In this document: in pieces, positions 1 to 8,949 of the stretch
Layout: each line of letters opens with the position of its first letter
Numbering within the stretch: the first letter of the stretch is position 1
Source of the DNA: Pseudoalteromonas phenolica
GTDB lineage: Bacteria; Pseudomonadota; Gammaproteobacteria; Enterobacterales; Alteromonadaceae
Assembly (NCBI RefSeq): GCF_005886345.1
Contig: NZ_PNEC01000046.1
Location: 51,311-115,310, forward strand
Direction: 5' to 3'
DNA length: 64,000 nucleotides
The notes under the pieces: model-generated
What the model saw: the letters and a program-made list of their open reading frames with translations, nothing else
Told to the model about the DNA's origin: nothing
Database searches by the model: none
Made by a program: the position numbers and the translations under genes

Positions 1-566
1 AAGTGATCAGCAAAGCCTAATGGTGTTAAAAACTCACTATTTTTACCAATGCGCGCTAAGTCATCTTTTTTAAAATGATCATAGTGTATATGTGAATACA
101 TAATGGCATCGGTTTTTGAAATATCACCTTCTTCAAGTTCAATAGTTGGTGTTCTATCGACTCCTGCTACTATATGGAACGCCCAGTTAACCGGCCAATC
201 AAAATCATCTGAAACAGGGTCGAATAAGAACTGCTGACCATTCTCTGTGGTGATTTTAAAGCTGGCATGGCCAAGCCACTGCACATTAAACCCTGACTTC
301 AAATTTACAGCTGGGTTTTTACCTGTAAATTGGCAGCTTTGCATGTCAGATTTGCACTTAATGATAGGGCTAGGTGGGTAACAGTCTTCACTACAAGTGA
401 CCGGATAATCCTTAAAGTCATCGTAAATATTTTTATAACGATCGGTATATCCTTCAGTGGTTTTATTTTTGACTACCGCGTTTTCTGGAATGAGGGTTTC
501 AACCTGATTGCTAACAGAGCAGCCAGTTAATGTCGCTAAAGAGAAAAGTAATGCTAACTTCTTCAT
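1..566 (-). CDS. Metallo-beta-lactamase-fold lipoprotein (partial, C-terminus outside window)
   Basis: Reading the minus strand from an ATG at 566 gives an open frame that runs off the window edge after about 188 codons. The N-terminus has a lipoprotein signal with lipobox L-T-G-C and lipidated Cys16. Further in are a W-L-G-H-A-S-F strand and H-I-H-Y-D-H, which fit the GHASF and HxHxDH metal-binding motifs of the UlaG / NAPE-PLD-like branch of the metallo-beta-lactamase superfamily. The family consists of metal-dependent hydrolases of phosphoester or lactone bonds; the substrate here is unknown. The extra roughly 80 residues between lipobox and the first motif contain several Cys. It is probably membrane-anchored in the periplasm. 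The fold is well supported, the specific function is not. Confidence 0.8.
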   Translation of the reverse strand, partial: MKKLALLFSLATLTGCSVSNQVETLIPENAVVKNKTTEGYTDRYKNIYDDFKDYPVTCSEDCYPPSPIIKCKSDMQSCQFTGKNPAVNLKSGFNVQWLGHASFKITTENGQQFLFDPVSDDFDWPVNWAFHIVAGVDRTPTIELEEGDISKTDAIMYSHIHYDHFKKDDLARIGKNSEFLTPLGFADH

Positions 567-730
567 TAGATTTCCTTATTATCATTTTTGCGAGATTTTA
601 ACAGGTTTAACAAAACACTCTATGGTTTTAATGTAAGCAAACATAACGGGTTAGGGGGAGTCTGTGTGTTTGATATGTAAATGCAATCTGAATGCTTACT
701 TAGGTCGTACTGAAAGTTATATTTAATAAA

Positions 731-1279
731 GTGCGAATTGTTATGTGTTTTAAACCTGTGTTGTTTGGGGTAATTTTAATGGCGTCGTCTTCAGTATTGG
801 CAGAAACTAAACTGACTTTACTTGATTGGTTTGTGGTTAATGACACCGTCATGGGTGGCCTTTCTGAAAGTCGTTTAGTTGTTGGTGCACACTCTGTAGA
901 ATTTAAAGGCGATGTGTCTTTGCGCAATAATGGCGGTTTTGCTTCTGTTCGTACGCCATTTAATTTAGAAAATAAGAACGCTGAACAGTTAAGTGTTGTT
1001 GTAAAAGGCGATGGAAAGCAGTACCAGCTTAGGCTAAGAGTTGACCAATATCTTGACGGGCCAGCCTTTGTTTATAAATTTCAAACTTCAGCAAATAAAA
1101 CACAAACACTCGTTGTCACAGAAGATGACTTTACGCTCATGTATCGTGGTCGCTCTTTTTATGCTGATTATCAACTCAATTTCGATGATGTCAGATCTCT
1201 TGGTTTTATGATCAGTGAAAAGCAAGCAGGCGAGTTTTCCCTTGAGGTGCAGGCGATCACACCGCTAGGAAAAATTTAA
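731..1279 (+). CDS. Secreted CIA30-domain (NADH:ubiquinone oxidoreductase intermediate-associated 30-like) protein
   Basis: 182 residues. The N-terminal about 24 residues form a Sec signal ending near V-L-A. The rest matches the CIA30 / complex I intermediate-associated protein 30 galactose-binding-like fold: W-F-V-V-N-D-T-V-M-G-G-L-S, then G-D-V-S-L-R-N-N-G-G-F-A-S-V-R, a pattern shared with many bacterial CIA30 proteins. The open frame starts with GTG at 731; an in-frame ATG at 743 leaves a shorter, equally good signal peptide and may be the true start. Bacterial members are mostly of unknown function and are not tied to complex I. Convergent with the next gene across a 39-bp gap. Confidence 0.8.
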   Translation: MRIVMCFKPVLFGVILMASSSVLAETKLTLLDWFVVNDTVMGGLSESRLVVGAHSVEFKGDVSLRNNGGFASVRTPFNLENKNAEQLSVVVKGDGKQYQLRLRVDQYLDGPAFVYKFQTSANKTQTLVVTEDDFTLMYRGRSFYADYQLNFDDVRSLGFMISEKQAGEFSLEVQAITPLGKI

Positions 1280-1318
1280 ATTTCATTTATAGATTTGGTT
1301 TATTTGAATAGGCCTTTT

Positions 1319-2431
1319 TTAATGAAACAATCCATCTACCCATGAGGCAAATCTAGAGTAACGGTCTGGAAGTGCCTTGTTTTCTATTGTGTTGATAAGA
1401 GTGCGGCTCCAAACGCCGTCCAAGTTACCATTGGTTAAATATATAATAATGATGCTGTCAGTCATGTTTTCTTTGAAGAGCAATTTTACTCTGAGTACAC
1501 CTCCGCCATCATGACCAACCGATTGCCAATTACCAACTTCTTCATATTCCCAACTTGAGGCGAAATAATTTCTTGAACCATCTCTTAACTGTGAAGGTTG
1601 CCAAAGGCTTTCAAGCACTGATTTTTCAACCAGCTCGCCATTGATTAATGCCGAAAGAAAAACACTAAGGTCGTGAATATTTGAATAAGCGTCAGAATGT
1701 GTATTTGCATAGACAGGAAATGTATATGGATTTACCTGCAACGCATCACCGCTATTTGGTAAATAAGCTGTCACAGATTGAAACGTCGTATTCATTCCTT
1801 TGATAAATGTATTATGCATTTCCAATGGCGTTAAAATTCGTGTTTGAACTAGTGTTGAATAAGGCTGTTTAGTGATCTTCTCTAGTAGTAACTTAATGAC
1901 TAAATAATTAGTTTGGTTATATCGAATGGCGCTATTCGGCTTAAATTGCAATGGCGTATTGCTTAGAGATTGAATCGCAGTATCAATGCTTTCTGGCGCA
2001 AAGACTTGCTTGTCATCATAGTCAAAATACTCAGGTAAGCCAGTACTGTGGTTTAAAAAATGGGCTACAGGTATAGGTTGCCAAACTTTCGGTAAGTGCT
2101 CAAGATACTCGCCAATTGGGGTGTCTAAATCGATTTTGTTTTGCTCTACAAGCTGAAATAGCAAGGTGCTAGCGAACAGTTTACTGACTGAGAAAATAGG
2201 AAAAATGCTGTCTTTAGTCACTGGATTAGTGCGAGATATATCCGTATCACCCATAGCGTGAGCAAACAGCAGATTATTATTGTGCTTAACTAATACTGCT
2301 TGTGCCAATAAGCCGTGTGTCTCAGCATTACTTTGCATTTGTAAAGTAAGCGATTCTTGCAGATTATCGGTTTGTCTCGCACAGCCTAGCAGGAGTAACA
2401 AGAATAAAGCGCTTAAGGTGATTGTTTTCAT
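1319..2431 (-). CDS. Serine hydrolase of the beta-lactamase / penicillin-binding-protein family, lipoprotein
   Basis: 370 residues with a lipoprotein signal (L-L-L-G-C, Cys17). The class C-like beta-lactamase/transpeptidase fold is shown by the catalytic S-x-x-K at Ser81-Lys84 (S-V-S-K), an N-H-S-T-G-L-P-E-Y segment near residue 130, and a C-terminal G-H-D-G-G-G segment in the place of the KTG/HxG box. The second motif is R-Y-N-Q-T-N-Y around Tyr172, where most family members have Y-S-N, so the tyrosine is kept but the next two positions differ. Probably an envelope esterase or D-Ala-D-Ala peptidase-like enzyme; antibiotic hydrolysis cannot be assumed. Confidence 0.85.
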   Translation of the reverse strand: MKTITLSALFLLLLLGCARQTDNLQESLTLQMQSNAETHGLLAQAVLVKHNNNLLFAHAMGDTDISRTNPVTKDSIFPIFSVSKLFASTLLFQLVEQNKIDLDTPIGEYLEHLPKVWQPIPVAHFLNHSTGLPEYFDYDDKQVFAPESIDTAIQSLSNTPLQFKPNSAIRYNQTNYLVIKLLLEKITKQPYSTLVQTRILTPLEMHNTFIKGMNTTFQSVTAYLPNSGDALQVNPYTFPVYANTHSDAYSNIHDLSVFLSALINGELVEKSVLESLWQPSQLRDGSRNYFASSWEYEEVGNWQSVGHDGGGVLRVKLLFKENMTDSIIIIYLTNGNLDGVWSRTLINTIENKALPDRYSRFASWVDGLFH

Positions 2432-2717
2432 TGAAAATTATGCTCCTTGCAAATTGGCTATCGATTCTACTTTGTTTGATCAGAACACTAAAGAGCCATA
2501 TGACGAGTGGCTCTCTGTAAATATTTATGCAATAGCCTAAATGATTTTAATTAATAAGCAGCTATTTTTGAGCAGAGCGAACTCCGTATCGAGTTGTTCT
2601 TGTTAAGGTTAACCACTTGAATACTCAGGTGTGTAATTAACAAATATTTTATAGCACCTGTAATAAATACCATCTGCTATCTACTAATTAGAAAAAATAT
2701 AAAATGGAACGAGGTGA

Positions 2718-3206
2718 ATGGGAAGCGATTTTTATCAGCAATCAATACTGCCTTATGCGGTGATCATCATCAAAATTTGTCGGGCATACACGCATAGCCA
2801 AGAAGATTTTGAAGATTACTACCAGGAGGTGTGCCTACAAATTTGGCGAAGTAGAGACAATTTTAATGCGGAGTCTAAATGGTCAACATGGATTTATAAG
2901 GTTGCTTTAAATGTTTGTTTGACCCATTTAAAACAGCGTAAAAGAGGTGAGCAACAGTTTGTATCTGATGCATTACCTGATGAAGTGCATGACGACGCCA
3001 AGGCATTTGGTTCTGATGATATTAACCTACTTTATAACGCCATTAAGCATTTGTCAGAGATAGATAGAGCAGTGATCCTGCTTTATTTAGAAGAGAAATC
3101 TTACGCTGAAATTGGCGAAATTATTGGTGCTAACACAAACAGTATTGGCGTACGCATTACGCGTATTAAAGAAAGATTAAACAAGTTTATAAAAGCGCAG
3201 GAGTGA
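2718..3206 (+). CDS. ECF-type RNA polymerase sigma factor
   Basis: 162 residues. Region 2 is visible as D-F-E-D-Y-Y-Q-E-V-C-L-Q-I-W-R followed by W-S-T-W-I-Y-K-V-A-L-N. Region 4 is a helix-turn-helix at L-Y-L-E-E-K-S-Y-A-E-I-G-E-I-I-G-A-N, continuing to V-R-I-T-R-I-K-E-R-L. Regions 1.1 and 3 are absent, as usual for ECF factors. A GAGG sits only 3 nt before the ATG, so initiation may be weak. The next gene starts 4 nt after the stop and encodes a membrane protein, the usual sigma / anti-sigma arrangement, so its activity is probably held at the membrane. Regulon unknown. Confidence 0.9.
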   Translation: MGSDFYQQSILPYAVIIIKICRAYTHSQEDFEDYYQEVCLQIWRSRDNFNAESKWSTWIYKVALNVCLTHLKQRKRGEQQFVSDALPDEVHDDAKAFGSDDINLLYNAIKHLSEIDRAVILLYLEEKSYAEIGEIIGANTNSIGVRITRIKERLNKFIKAQE

Positions 3207-3210
3207 ACAC

Positions 3211-3858
3211 ATGAGTAAGTCTATTGAAGCAATGTGGAAACAAGGTTTTGTGAGTGAGGGTGAGCTATCAGCACCAAAAGTGAACGACTTATATAATAGG
3301 AAGTCGCAAAATATAGTAGATAAACTGCAAAATATGTTTGCAGTTAATATTAAAGCCATTGTGATTGGTGCTTTAATCATGCTGCTGGTGATGAGTTTAA
3401 TCGGTGCACCTTGGCTAGGCTTGTATATCAGTGTATTGCTAGCACCGCTTGTGATCATTGCGAAAAAAGAACTCACCAAATCACATAACTTATCTAAAGG
3501 GCAGAGTAGTCTAGAATATTTAGAAAGCTTTGATGCTTGGCTTAAAGCCTCAATAGATACCTACTCAAACTACTACCGATTTTTTTATCCGTTGTTTTAT
3601 ATCGGAATGGTGACCCAAGGGCTAGTGAGTGATGCAGGTACTAAGGTGATGGTTGTGCTTTTAAAGTATTACCCGACTGAGTACGTGTTTTTAGCTATTC
3701 CGGGTTATATCTGGGTGGTTATCACATTACTGTTTTTGCTGATAGTGAGATACTCAGAAGCCTTATATCGTTTAGACTTAGATATCATTTATGGTAGGCA
3801 GTTTAAAAAGCTTGATGAGCTAATTACAGATATGCGTGCTTTAAAATCAGGCAGATAA
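3211..3858 (+). CDS. Membrane protein co-encoded with ECF sigma factor, putative anti-sigma factor
   Basis: 215 residues, no recognised domain. The N-terminal about 45 residues are soluble and include I-E-A-M-W-K-Q-G-F. Two closely spaced hydrophobic segments lie at about 47-85, and two more at about 125-145 and 160-185. A final soluble tail is basic. The gene follows the sigma factor by 4 nt, almost certainly in the same transcript. The short cytoplasmic N-terminal region in front of membrane segments is the place where an anti-sigma domain would be expected. That role is inferred from position only; there is no visible zinc-binding HxxxCxxC motif. Confidence 0.7.
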   Translation: MSKSIEAMWKQGFVSEGELSAPKVNDLYNRKSQNIVDKLQNMFAVNIKAIVIGALIMLLVMSLIGAPWLGLYISVLLAPLVIIAKKELTKSHNLSKGQSSLEYLESFDAWLKASIDTYSNYYRFFYPLFYIGMVTQGLVSDAGTKVMVVLLKYYPTEYVFLAIPGYIWVVITLLFLLIVRYSEALYRLDLDIIYGRQFKKLDELITDMRALKSGR

Positions 3859-3911
3859 TGGCCAAGTATAAATAGCGTGGCAACTTTGCTGCGCTTTCAG
3901 CTAATGTTATA

Positions 3912-3932
3912 GGGTATTGTGAATTTATACCC
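3912..3932. other. Inverted repeat in intergenic spacer
   Basis: GGGTAT and ATACCC are separated by 9 nt in the 220-bp gap between the putative anti-sigma gene and the first S9 peptidase. There is no T-tract, so it is not a clear intrinsic terminator. It may be an RNA hairpin or a protein site. Confidence 0.3.
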
Positions 3933-4078
3933 GCTTCTAACAATACTCATTTAACGATAGCAGGACATATGAATGGTGCTATCAAGCTGCGTTTCTTTTC
4001 TCAAAAATAGTTCGCTTAATTAAGAGCATTAGTGTTTATTCTGTTAATTTATTAACATGTACAGAAAAATTAAGGATT

Positions 4079-5998
4079 ATGATGCTCTATTTTCGCTTTT
4101 TATGCCTGTTGTCATGGTTTTGTGCTTTTGATGTTCATGCAGAACGCACTGAAGATAAATTGCCAATTGAGGCGTTTGCAAGTCTCCCCTCTTACAGCCA
4201 TTTAAATATTTCCCCCGATGGTAAGCGCTTAGCTTATCTTCAAAATAGCAAGGGCGATTTACTTCTTAGTGTGCTTGATATAGACGCAAATACCGTGAAA
4301 CTAATCGTAAAAACCGATAATTTCAAAGTGAGAATTAATTGGTTTGATTGGGTTAATGATGACTTACTAATAATAGGTACGCGTTCAGTTTTTGGTGAAA
4401 ATAACAATTATGTTTCAACACACCTTTTAAAGTATGACTTTAAAAAAGGAAAGGGTGTAGAAAGTGTCATAAGAGCTAGGGGGTTTGAGAATCAGCCTCA
4501 ATTTGAAGATCGGGTTTTGAGCATGCTTCCCGATGATCCAGAACATATTTTATTGTTAATTGACCTTGCCAGAAAAAATGTTCCAAATGTGTATAAATTG
4601 AATGTGAATACTGGACAACATAAACGGGTTCAAAAAAATATTGAATTGGTTTCTAGTTGGGGAGTTGACAGGCAAGGTAGAGTGAGAACTCGCACTAAGG
4701 TTAGAGATACTAAGGTTTATATTGAATTTAAATCTCTGGATTCAGAAGATTGGAACGCGTTATTTGAGTATGAAGCTTTTAGTGCAAATAATGTAGAAAT
4801 CTTAGGATTTGACTCCGATCCAAATACGCTCTTTTTTAAAGCTGTACATAAAGATAAAAAGTCAATATTTAAAGTCGATTTGACAGACCCTACATTAACA
4901 AGAGAGCTTGTATTTCATGATGCGAAATATGATGTAGACGGTCAGCTTCACTATTCGCAAAAAACAGGAAAAGTAATTGGGTTTTCCCATTCACAAATAG
5001 AGAACGGAATTCAATATTGGGACACTCAATATATTCAGCATCAAGTTGCTTTAAACCAAGTATTAACTAATAGTCTTAATTATATAATTGATACCGACAG
5101 AGAAGAAAACCGCTACATCATTTACTCTGAAGCGAAAGATTTCCCCGGCGGGTATTTAATCGGAGATAAGAAGAAAAATAGTGTTGAATACTTTGCCAAC
5201 CGTTATCCTTTAATTGGGTCAAAAAACTACATAGGTAAAACAAAGGTAAAATATTTAGCTCAAGATAAAACTGAAATAGAAGCTTATATTACTTTTCCTA
5301 AGAACTATAAAAAAGGTGCAAGGCACCCAGCTATCATTATTCCTCACGGAGGACCAATGAGCAGAGATTATGCAGGCTTTGATTATTGGTCTGAGTTTTT
5401 TGCACATCATGGTTATTTAGTATTTCAGCCTAACTTCAGAGGGTCATCAGGATATGGCCATGAATTTGAGAGTAAAGCGATTGGAGACTGGGGGGGCGTC
5501 ATGCAAGATGACCTTGAAGACGGCGCTCAATGGTTAGTTTCTGAGGGCTACGCCATAAAAAATAAAATGTGTATTGCTGGAGCAAGTTATGGTGGGTACG
5601 CTTCTTTGATGGCTCTAGTAAAGTATCCAAATACTTTTCAATGTGCAGTTAGTTTTGCTGGCGTCTCAGATCTAGAGTTTTTGTATGCAAGAGCTTTTAG
5701 GTACACAAATACTAAATTTGAACGTGAATATATTGGTAGAGATTTAGAAAAGCTCAAAAATACCTCCCCAGTAAATTTTGCCAAAAAAATCACTAAACCA
5801 TTATTGTTGCTGCATGGCACTAAAGACACTGTAGTGCCCTTTGAGCATAGTTTACGTATGGCGGCTGCAATGAAATCAGAAAATAAAGATGTTAAGTTTA
5901 TTAATTTCGAGGGAGGAGGCCATCACCTTGCCTATCAAAAATATCGTATTCAAACACTTGAAGAAATGTTGGTTTTCTTTGATAAGCATTTGATGTAG
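4079..5998 (+). CDS. Secreted S9 family prolyl oligopeptidase-like serine peptidase (paralogue A)
   Basis: 639 residues. A Sec signal of about 21 residues ends at V-H-A. Residues about 30-390 form the beta-propeller-like region (S-P-D-G-K repeats), followed by an alpha/beta-hydrolase domain with H-G-G-P-M oxyanion loop, F-R-G-S-S-G-Y-G, nucleophile elbow G-A-S-Y-G-G (Ser503), H-G-T-K-D (Asp583) and G-G-H-H (His615). This is the acylaminoacyl-peptidase/DPP-like S9C arrangement: cleavage of peptides or acyl-peptides, presumably in the periplasm. AAGGA lies just before two consecutive ATGs (4079 and 4082); the second has the better spacing. Closely related to the gene at 8950-10881 along its whole length, so the pair arose by duplication. 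Confidence 0.93.
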   Translation: MMLYFRFLCLLSWFCAFDVHAERTEDKLPIEAFASLPSYSHLNISPDGKRLAYLQNSKGDLLLSVLDIDANTVKLIVKTDNFKVRINWFDWVNDDLLIIGTRSVFGENNNYVSTHLLKYDFKKGKGVESVIRARGFENQPQFEDRVLSMLPDDPEHILLLIDLARKNVPNVYKLNVNTGQHKRVQKNIELVSSWGVDRQGRVRTRTKVRDTKVYIEFKSLDSEDWNALFEYEAFSANNVEILGFDSDPNTLFFKAVHKDKKSIFKVDLTDPTLTRELVFHDAKYDVDGQLHYSQKTGKVIGFSHSQIENGIQYWDTQYIQHQVALNQVLTNSLNYIIDTDREENRYIIYSEAKDFPGGYLIGDKKKNSVEYFANRYPLIGSKNYIGKTKVKYLAQDKTEIEAYITFPKNYKKGARHPAIIIPHGGPMSRDYAGFDYWSEFFAHHGYLVFQPNFRGSSGYGHEFESKAIGDWGGVMQDDLEDGAQWLVSEGYAIKNKMCIAGASYGGYASLMALVKYPNTFQCAVSFAGVSDLEFLYARAFRYTNTKFEREYIGRDLEKLKNTSPVNFAKKITKPLLLLHGTKDTVVPFEHSLRMAAAMKSENKDVKFINFEGGGHHLAYQKYRIQTLEEMLVFFDKHLM

Positions 5999-6101
5999 AG
6001 AGGCTTTAGTATTTCATTGAGGTTTTCAAACGTATTAAATTAACTCATTGTTTATTGCATGAAAGGACTTAAAGATAAAACTAATTATTGATCTTTAAAA
6101 C

Positions 6102-6127
6102 GCGCAGCCAGTTGGCTGCGCTTTTTT
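6102..6127 (+). terminator. Intrinsic terminator after S9 peptidase A
   Basis: Stem GCGCAGCC / GGCTGCGC with loop AGTT, followed by six T on the plus strand. It lies between the plus-strand peptidase and the end of the convergent minus-strand gene at 6129. Confidence 0.85.
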
Positions 6128-6128
6128 G

Positions 6129-7250
6129 TTATAGAGAATGAGAGACTAAGATCCTATCAACTAACTCTAGTGCAGTGGTAAAGTTACTGAGATCAGCTCG
6201 AACATCGCCATCTTTACCAGAATGGTGACCGTGGCCGATAAGCTGCATTTGCTGTAGTTTACTCGGTTGGTCAAAATCGACGATGGCTTGATAAATAAGC
6301 GAGGGTTGCGCAGTATATCCGTCGCCTGAATACACAGGATCGTCAGGGAATCGGTCACTACTGTAGTAAGTGTTGTAATCGAATGAATGGTTTATCTCAA
6401 AACGGATACTGTATTGGCCAGTAAGAGAGGTCGGTAGCTGAATTGAGTAAATGAAATTATCTGTCATAGTTGCACCACTAAAGCCGTCGACAACCAGTTT
6501 ATTATCGGTTGGTAGGTAGAAGCCATTACTGGCTTGCACACCAAGTTGATGTAAAAATACGGGTAATGATTCAGGGCGCATGCGAGTATCTTTTGATTTT
6601 GCATCTTCACCACCGGTTAATGCCTCTCTACCAATTGCATTCTCGCCGATAAGTAAATGTTCATTGAATACTTGGTCAGGATTTACTTTAGAGACTTTAT
6701 TGGTGAAATTATTAGTGGCGATTTTCTCTGTGACATAAAGCGGTTGAACAAACTTACCGTCTAAAGTTTCTAACCAAAACGCATATTGTGGCCACATAAA
6801 GTAAGGGCCTTTTTTCAACTCTAAGGTGATCGTTTGTCCGCTGGCTTCTGCTGGGGTAATTACACGTTCGACATATTTTAGTTCTTTATCTTGGCCAGCT
6901 TTATCTGCGGTTTTTAGGGTTTGGCCCCAAGTGTAAACTTGCATTGCAGGGGGTAGCGCGAAAAATGGCGACGCCAACAAATAACCTACCAATAAAACGG
7001 CCAGTGGCATGGCCAAACTGATTTTGCCCATATGCTTCTTTAGCGGATTTAAATAAGCGAATAGGGGTTTTGAATTTTTAAATAAGTGCCATACGACGAC
7101 CAAAATCATTGCCGCGCCGATTAAAGTATGAATAAGCGCAATCACAGCATCATGTTGCTGACTGTATAACAGTACAGAGGTAACCAGCATTACAATGAAG
7201 GCTAAAAATAGTAGGGTGCCGATAAATACTCGGGCATTAAAAAATGACAT
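6129..7250 (-). CDS. DUF4405-type membrane protein with large extracytoplasmic C-terminal region
   Basis: About 373 residues from the ATG at 7250, which has AAAGGAG upstream at good spacing; a longer open frame to 7304 lacks such a site. Three hydrophobic segments lie at about 7-28, 35-55 and 77-95, with histidines (H in the first loop, W-H-L-F) like those in DUF4405/cytochrome-b-like membrane modules. After them come about 270 soluble residues, rich in Tyr, Asp and Gly and without a domain I recognise, ending in H-G-H-H-S-G-K-D-G-D. If the histidines bind haem, a redox role is possible, but this is inference. It is convergent with S9 peptidase A and lies between the two S9 paralogues together with a ToxR-type regulator. 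Confidence 0.7.
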   Translation of the reverse strand: MSFFNARVFIGTLLFLAFIVMLVTSVLLYSQQHDAVIALIHTLIGAAMILVVVWHLFKNSKPLFAYLNPLKKHMGKISLAMPLAVLLVGYLLASPFFALPPAMQVYTWGQTLKTADKAGQDKELKYVERVITPAEASGQTITLELKKGPYFMWPQYAFWLETLDGKFVQPLYVTEKIATNNFTNKVSKVNPDQVFNEHLLIGENAIGREALTGGEDAKSKDTRMRPESLPVFLHQLGVQASNGFYLPTDNKLVVDGFSGATMTDNFIYSIQLPTSLTGQYSIRFEINHSFDYNTYYSSDRFPDDPVYSGDGYTAQPSLIYQAIVDFDQPSKLQQMQLIGHGHHSGKDGDVRADLSNFTTALELVDRILVSHSL

Positions 7251-7344
7251 AGTGACTCCTTTTGAATTACCTCTTTGTCGCTTACATGAGGTAATAAAAG
7301 CCACTAAAGCTTTCTAAAATTATCTAAGGTTATTGATTTTATTG

Positions 7345-8814
7345 TTAATAATTTAGAGTGTTTAAATATTTGAGTTGATTTGTAAGCGCTCGACTCTTAG
7401 CTATCTGCTTGGCTTTGTTTAATGCAGTGTTGAACTCATCGAGTTTGTTTTGCTTTTTGGCAAGTAAAGCAAGGCTTGCCCAAACACTGCTTTCACCAAC
7501 CGGGCAGCGCAAAACTTGGTGATGTTTTTTTGCTTCGAGGTAATACGTTTTAGCTAGTTCATATTCACCTTGGTGCTGAGCAATTCGTGCCAACAAATCT
7601 TTCGAGTAGGCCATAAATAGCCAATCATGATTGCTTTGGGCTACTTGCAAAGCTTGCTCAACTCTTGGTTTAGCTAGTTCGTCATCACCTTCAATAATGG
7701 CGTGAATGGCATTGAGATAATGTAAGCGGCTTAATTCATTTTTGTCATTGAGCTTTTGAGCGAGTGGAATAGCCTGCATGAGGTGTTTGTTTACTGCAGG
7801 GTAATCTTTTAAATCAAAGAGTGTGTTGATTAAAAGTCGCTGTGCAGTCAGGTTTTCAGGATCATGCGCAATAATACTTTCTAGCAGAGGCTTTGCTGCT
7901 AGGTGGTTGTCTTCTAATGTTAGGTCAATGGCTACTCCCAGCATTTCATCGTTAAAATCAGCATGGTAGTTACTGGCTTGAAGAGAGTTTTCTTCGCCTA
8001 ATTGTTTTGCCACTTTATCACTAAATTTATCGATTACATCTTGAATGTTACGACCAAATAGTACGCCTTTTTGTTGCGTATTCTTATAATGCAGCGCATA
8101 ACTCAGCTGATAATCATGCGGTGAGCCTGAAAGTTTTGATGAGACAATCAATTCAGCGCCAGAGACGGTAAATATTTGTCTAATATGCTCAGGTTGAACA
8201 TTGCTCAAGGGCGCGCCTGCTCGCTCTAATACTTCCAGCACATAGTCGGTCTGTAATACGCCATGCGCTTGATTGTTGGGTAAACGCTGTATGACTTGGT
8301 CCATTAACCCTAAACGAACCCAGCTGTGGTCGTTTCCTTCAATTTGATTTTGTGTTGGCAGTATGACGACAGAGCCAGCCACTTTATTTGGTTTAGATTG
8401 CTCAGGCTGTTTAAAAGTAGAGTAATGCAGCATAAATGCAAAGGTGATTACTGCGAAGCAGATAATCACTTTAATAGTGTGTCGGTTGGACTTATATTTT
8501 GGGTCAGGGGTAGAAAGTTTAGTGACACTGGGTAACCACACATATCCTTGCTTGGGTATGGTTTTTATAACTTCTTCATTGATAAATATCTGTCTTAGTT
8601 CATTGATCGATTGAAATACAACTTGCTCGGCGACAACAGAGTCAGCCCACACAGTATCAAGAATGTGCTGTTTACTAACAGGTTTTCCTGCATTTTCTAG
8701 AAGCAATATCAATAATTGGCAAGTCTTCGGACGAATAGCAACCGCTTCGCCACCTATGCTTCGCAGCGTTAAAGCGTGAGGATTAATATAATAATCTAAA
8801 GTTTGATACTGCAA
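7345..8814 (-). CDS. CadC/ToxR-type membrane transcriptional regulator with TPR-like C-terminus
   Basis: 489 residues. Residues about 1-95 are an OmpR/ToxR winged helix (R-P-K-T-C-Q-L-L-I-L-L-L-E, V-W-A-D-S-V-V-A-E-Q-V-V-F-Q-S-I-N-E-L-R, and the wing G-Y-V-W-L-P). One membrane segment lies at about 113-130 and the remaining roughly 350 residues are periplasmic. The last 200 or so are helical and read like TPR repeats (A-K-P-L-L-E-S-I-I-A-H-D-P, L-A-K-T-Y-Y-L-E-A-K-K-H). There is no phosphoacceptor domain, so it would respond directly to a periplasmic signal, as CadC and ToxR do. It is divergent from S9 peptidase B, a plausible target. Confidence 0.88.
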   Translation of the reverse strand: MQYQTLDYYINPHALTLRSIGGEAVAIRPKTCQLLILLLENAGKPVSKQHILDTVWADSVVAEQVVFQSINELRQIFINEEVIKTIPKQGYVWLPSVTKLSTPDPKYKSNRHTIKVIICFAVITFAFMLHYSTFKQPEQSKPNKVAGSVVILPTQNQIEGNDHSWVRLGLMDQVIQRLPNNQAHGVLQTDYVLEVLERAGAPLSNVQPEHIRQIFTVSGAELIVSSKLSGSPHDYQLSYALHYKNTQQKGVLFGRNIQDVIDKFSDKVAKQLGEENSLQASNYHADFNDEMLGVAIDLTLEDNHLAAKPLLESIIAHDPENLTAQRLLINTLFDLKDYPAVNKHLMQAIPLAQKLNDKNELSRLHYLNAIHAIIEGDDELAKPRVEQALQVAQSNHDWLFMAYSKDLLARIAQHQGEYELAKTYYLEAKKHHQVLRCPVGESSVWASLALLAKKQNKLDEFNTALNKAKQIAKSRALTNQLKYLNTLNY

Positions 8815-8949
8815 TGCGTTGTCCGATTTTACTTTTTTAGCAAAGATACAGTAAAAGGACCGCGAAGTTAATCAAGTACATTATTGAGATAGGTACAACA
8901 CTGGGTTAATATTTTTGATGAATTCAATTAATAATAACAATGATTAGGG

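Noticed and set aside
2280..2540. Plus-strand open frame antisense to the serine hydrolase start
   Set aside because: No start signal, Cys-rich artefact of the lipoprotein signal sequence on the other strand.
3912..3932. GGGTAT/ATACCC hairpin as terminator of the sigma operon
   Set aside because: No T-tract follows the stem in either direction; kept only as an inverted repeat.
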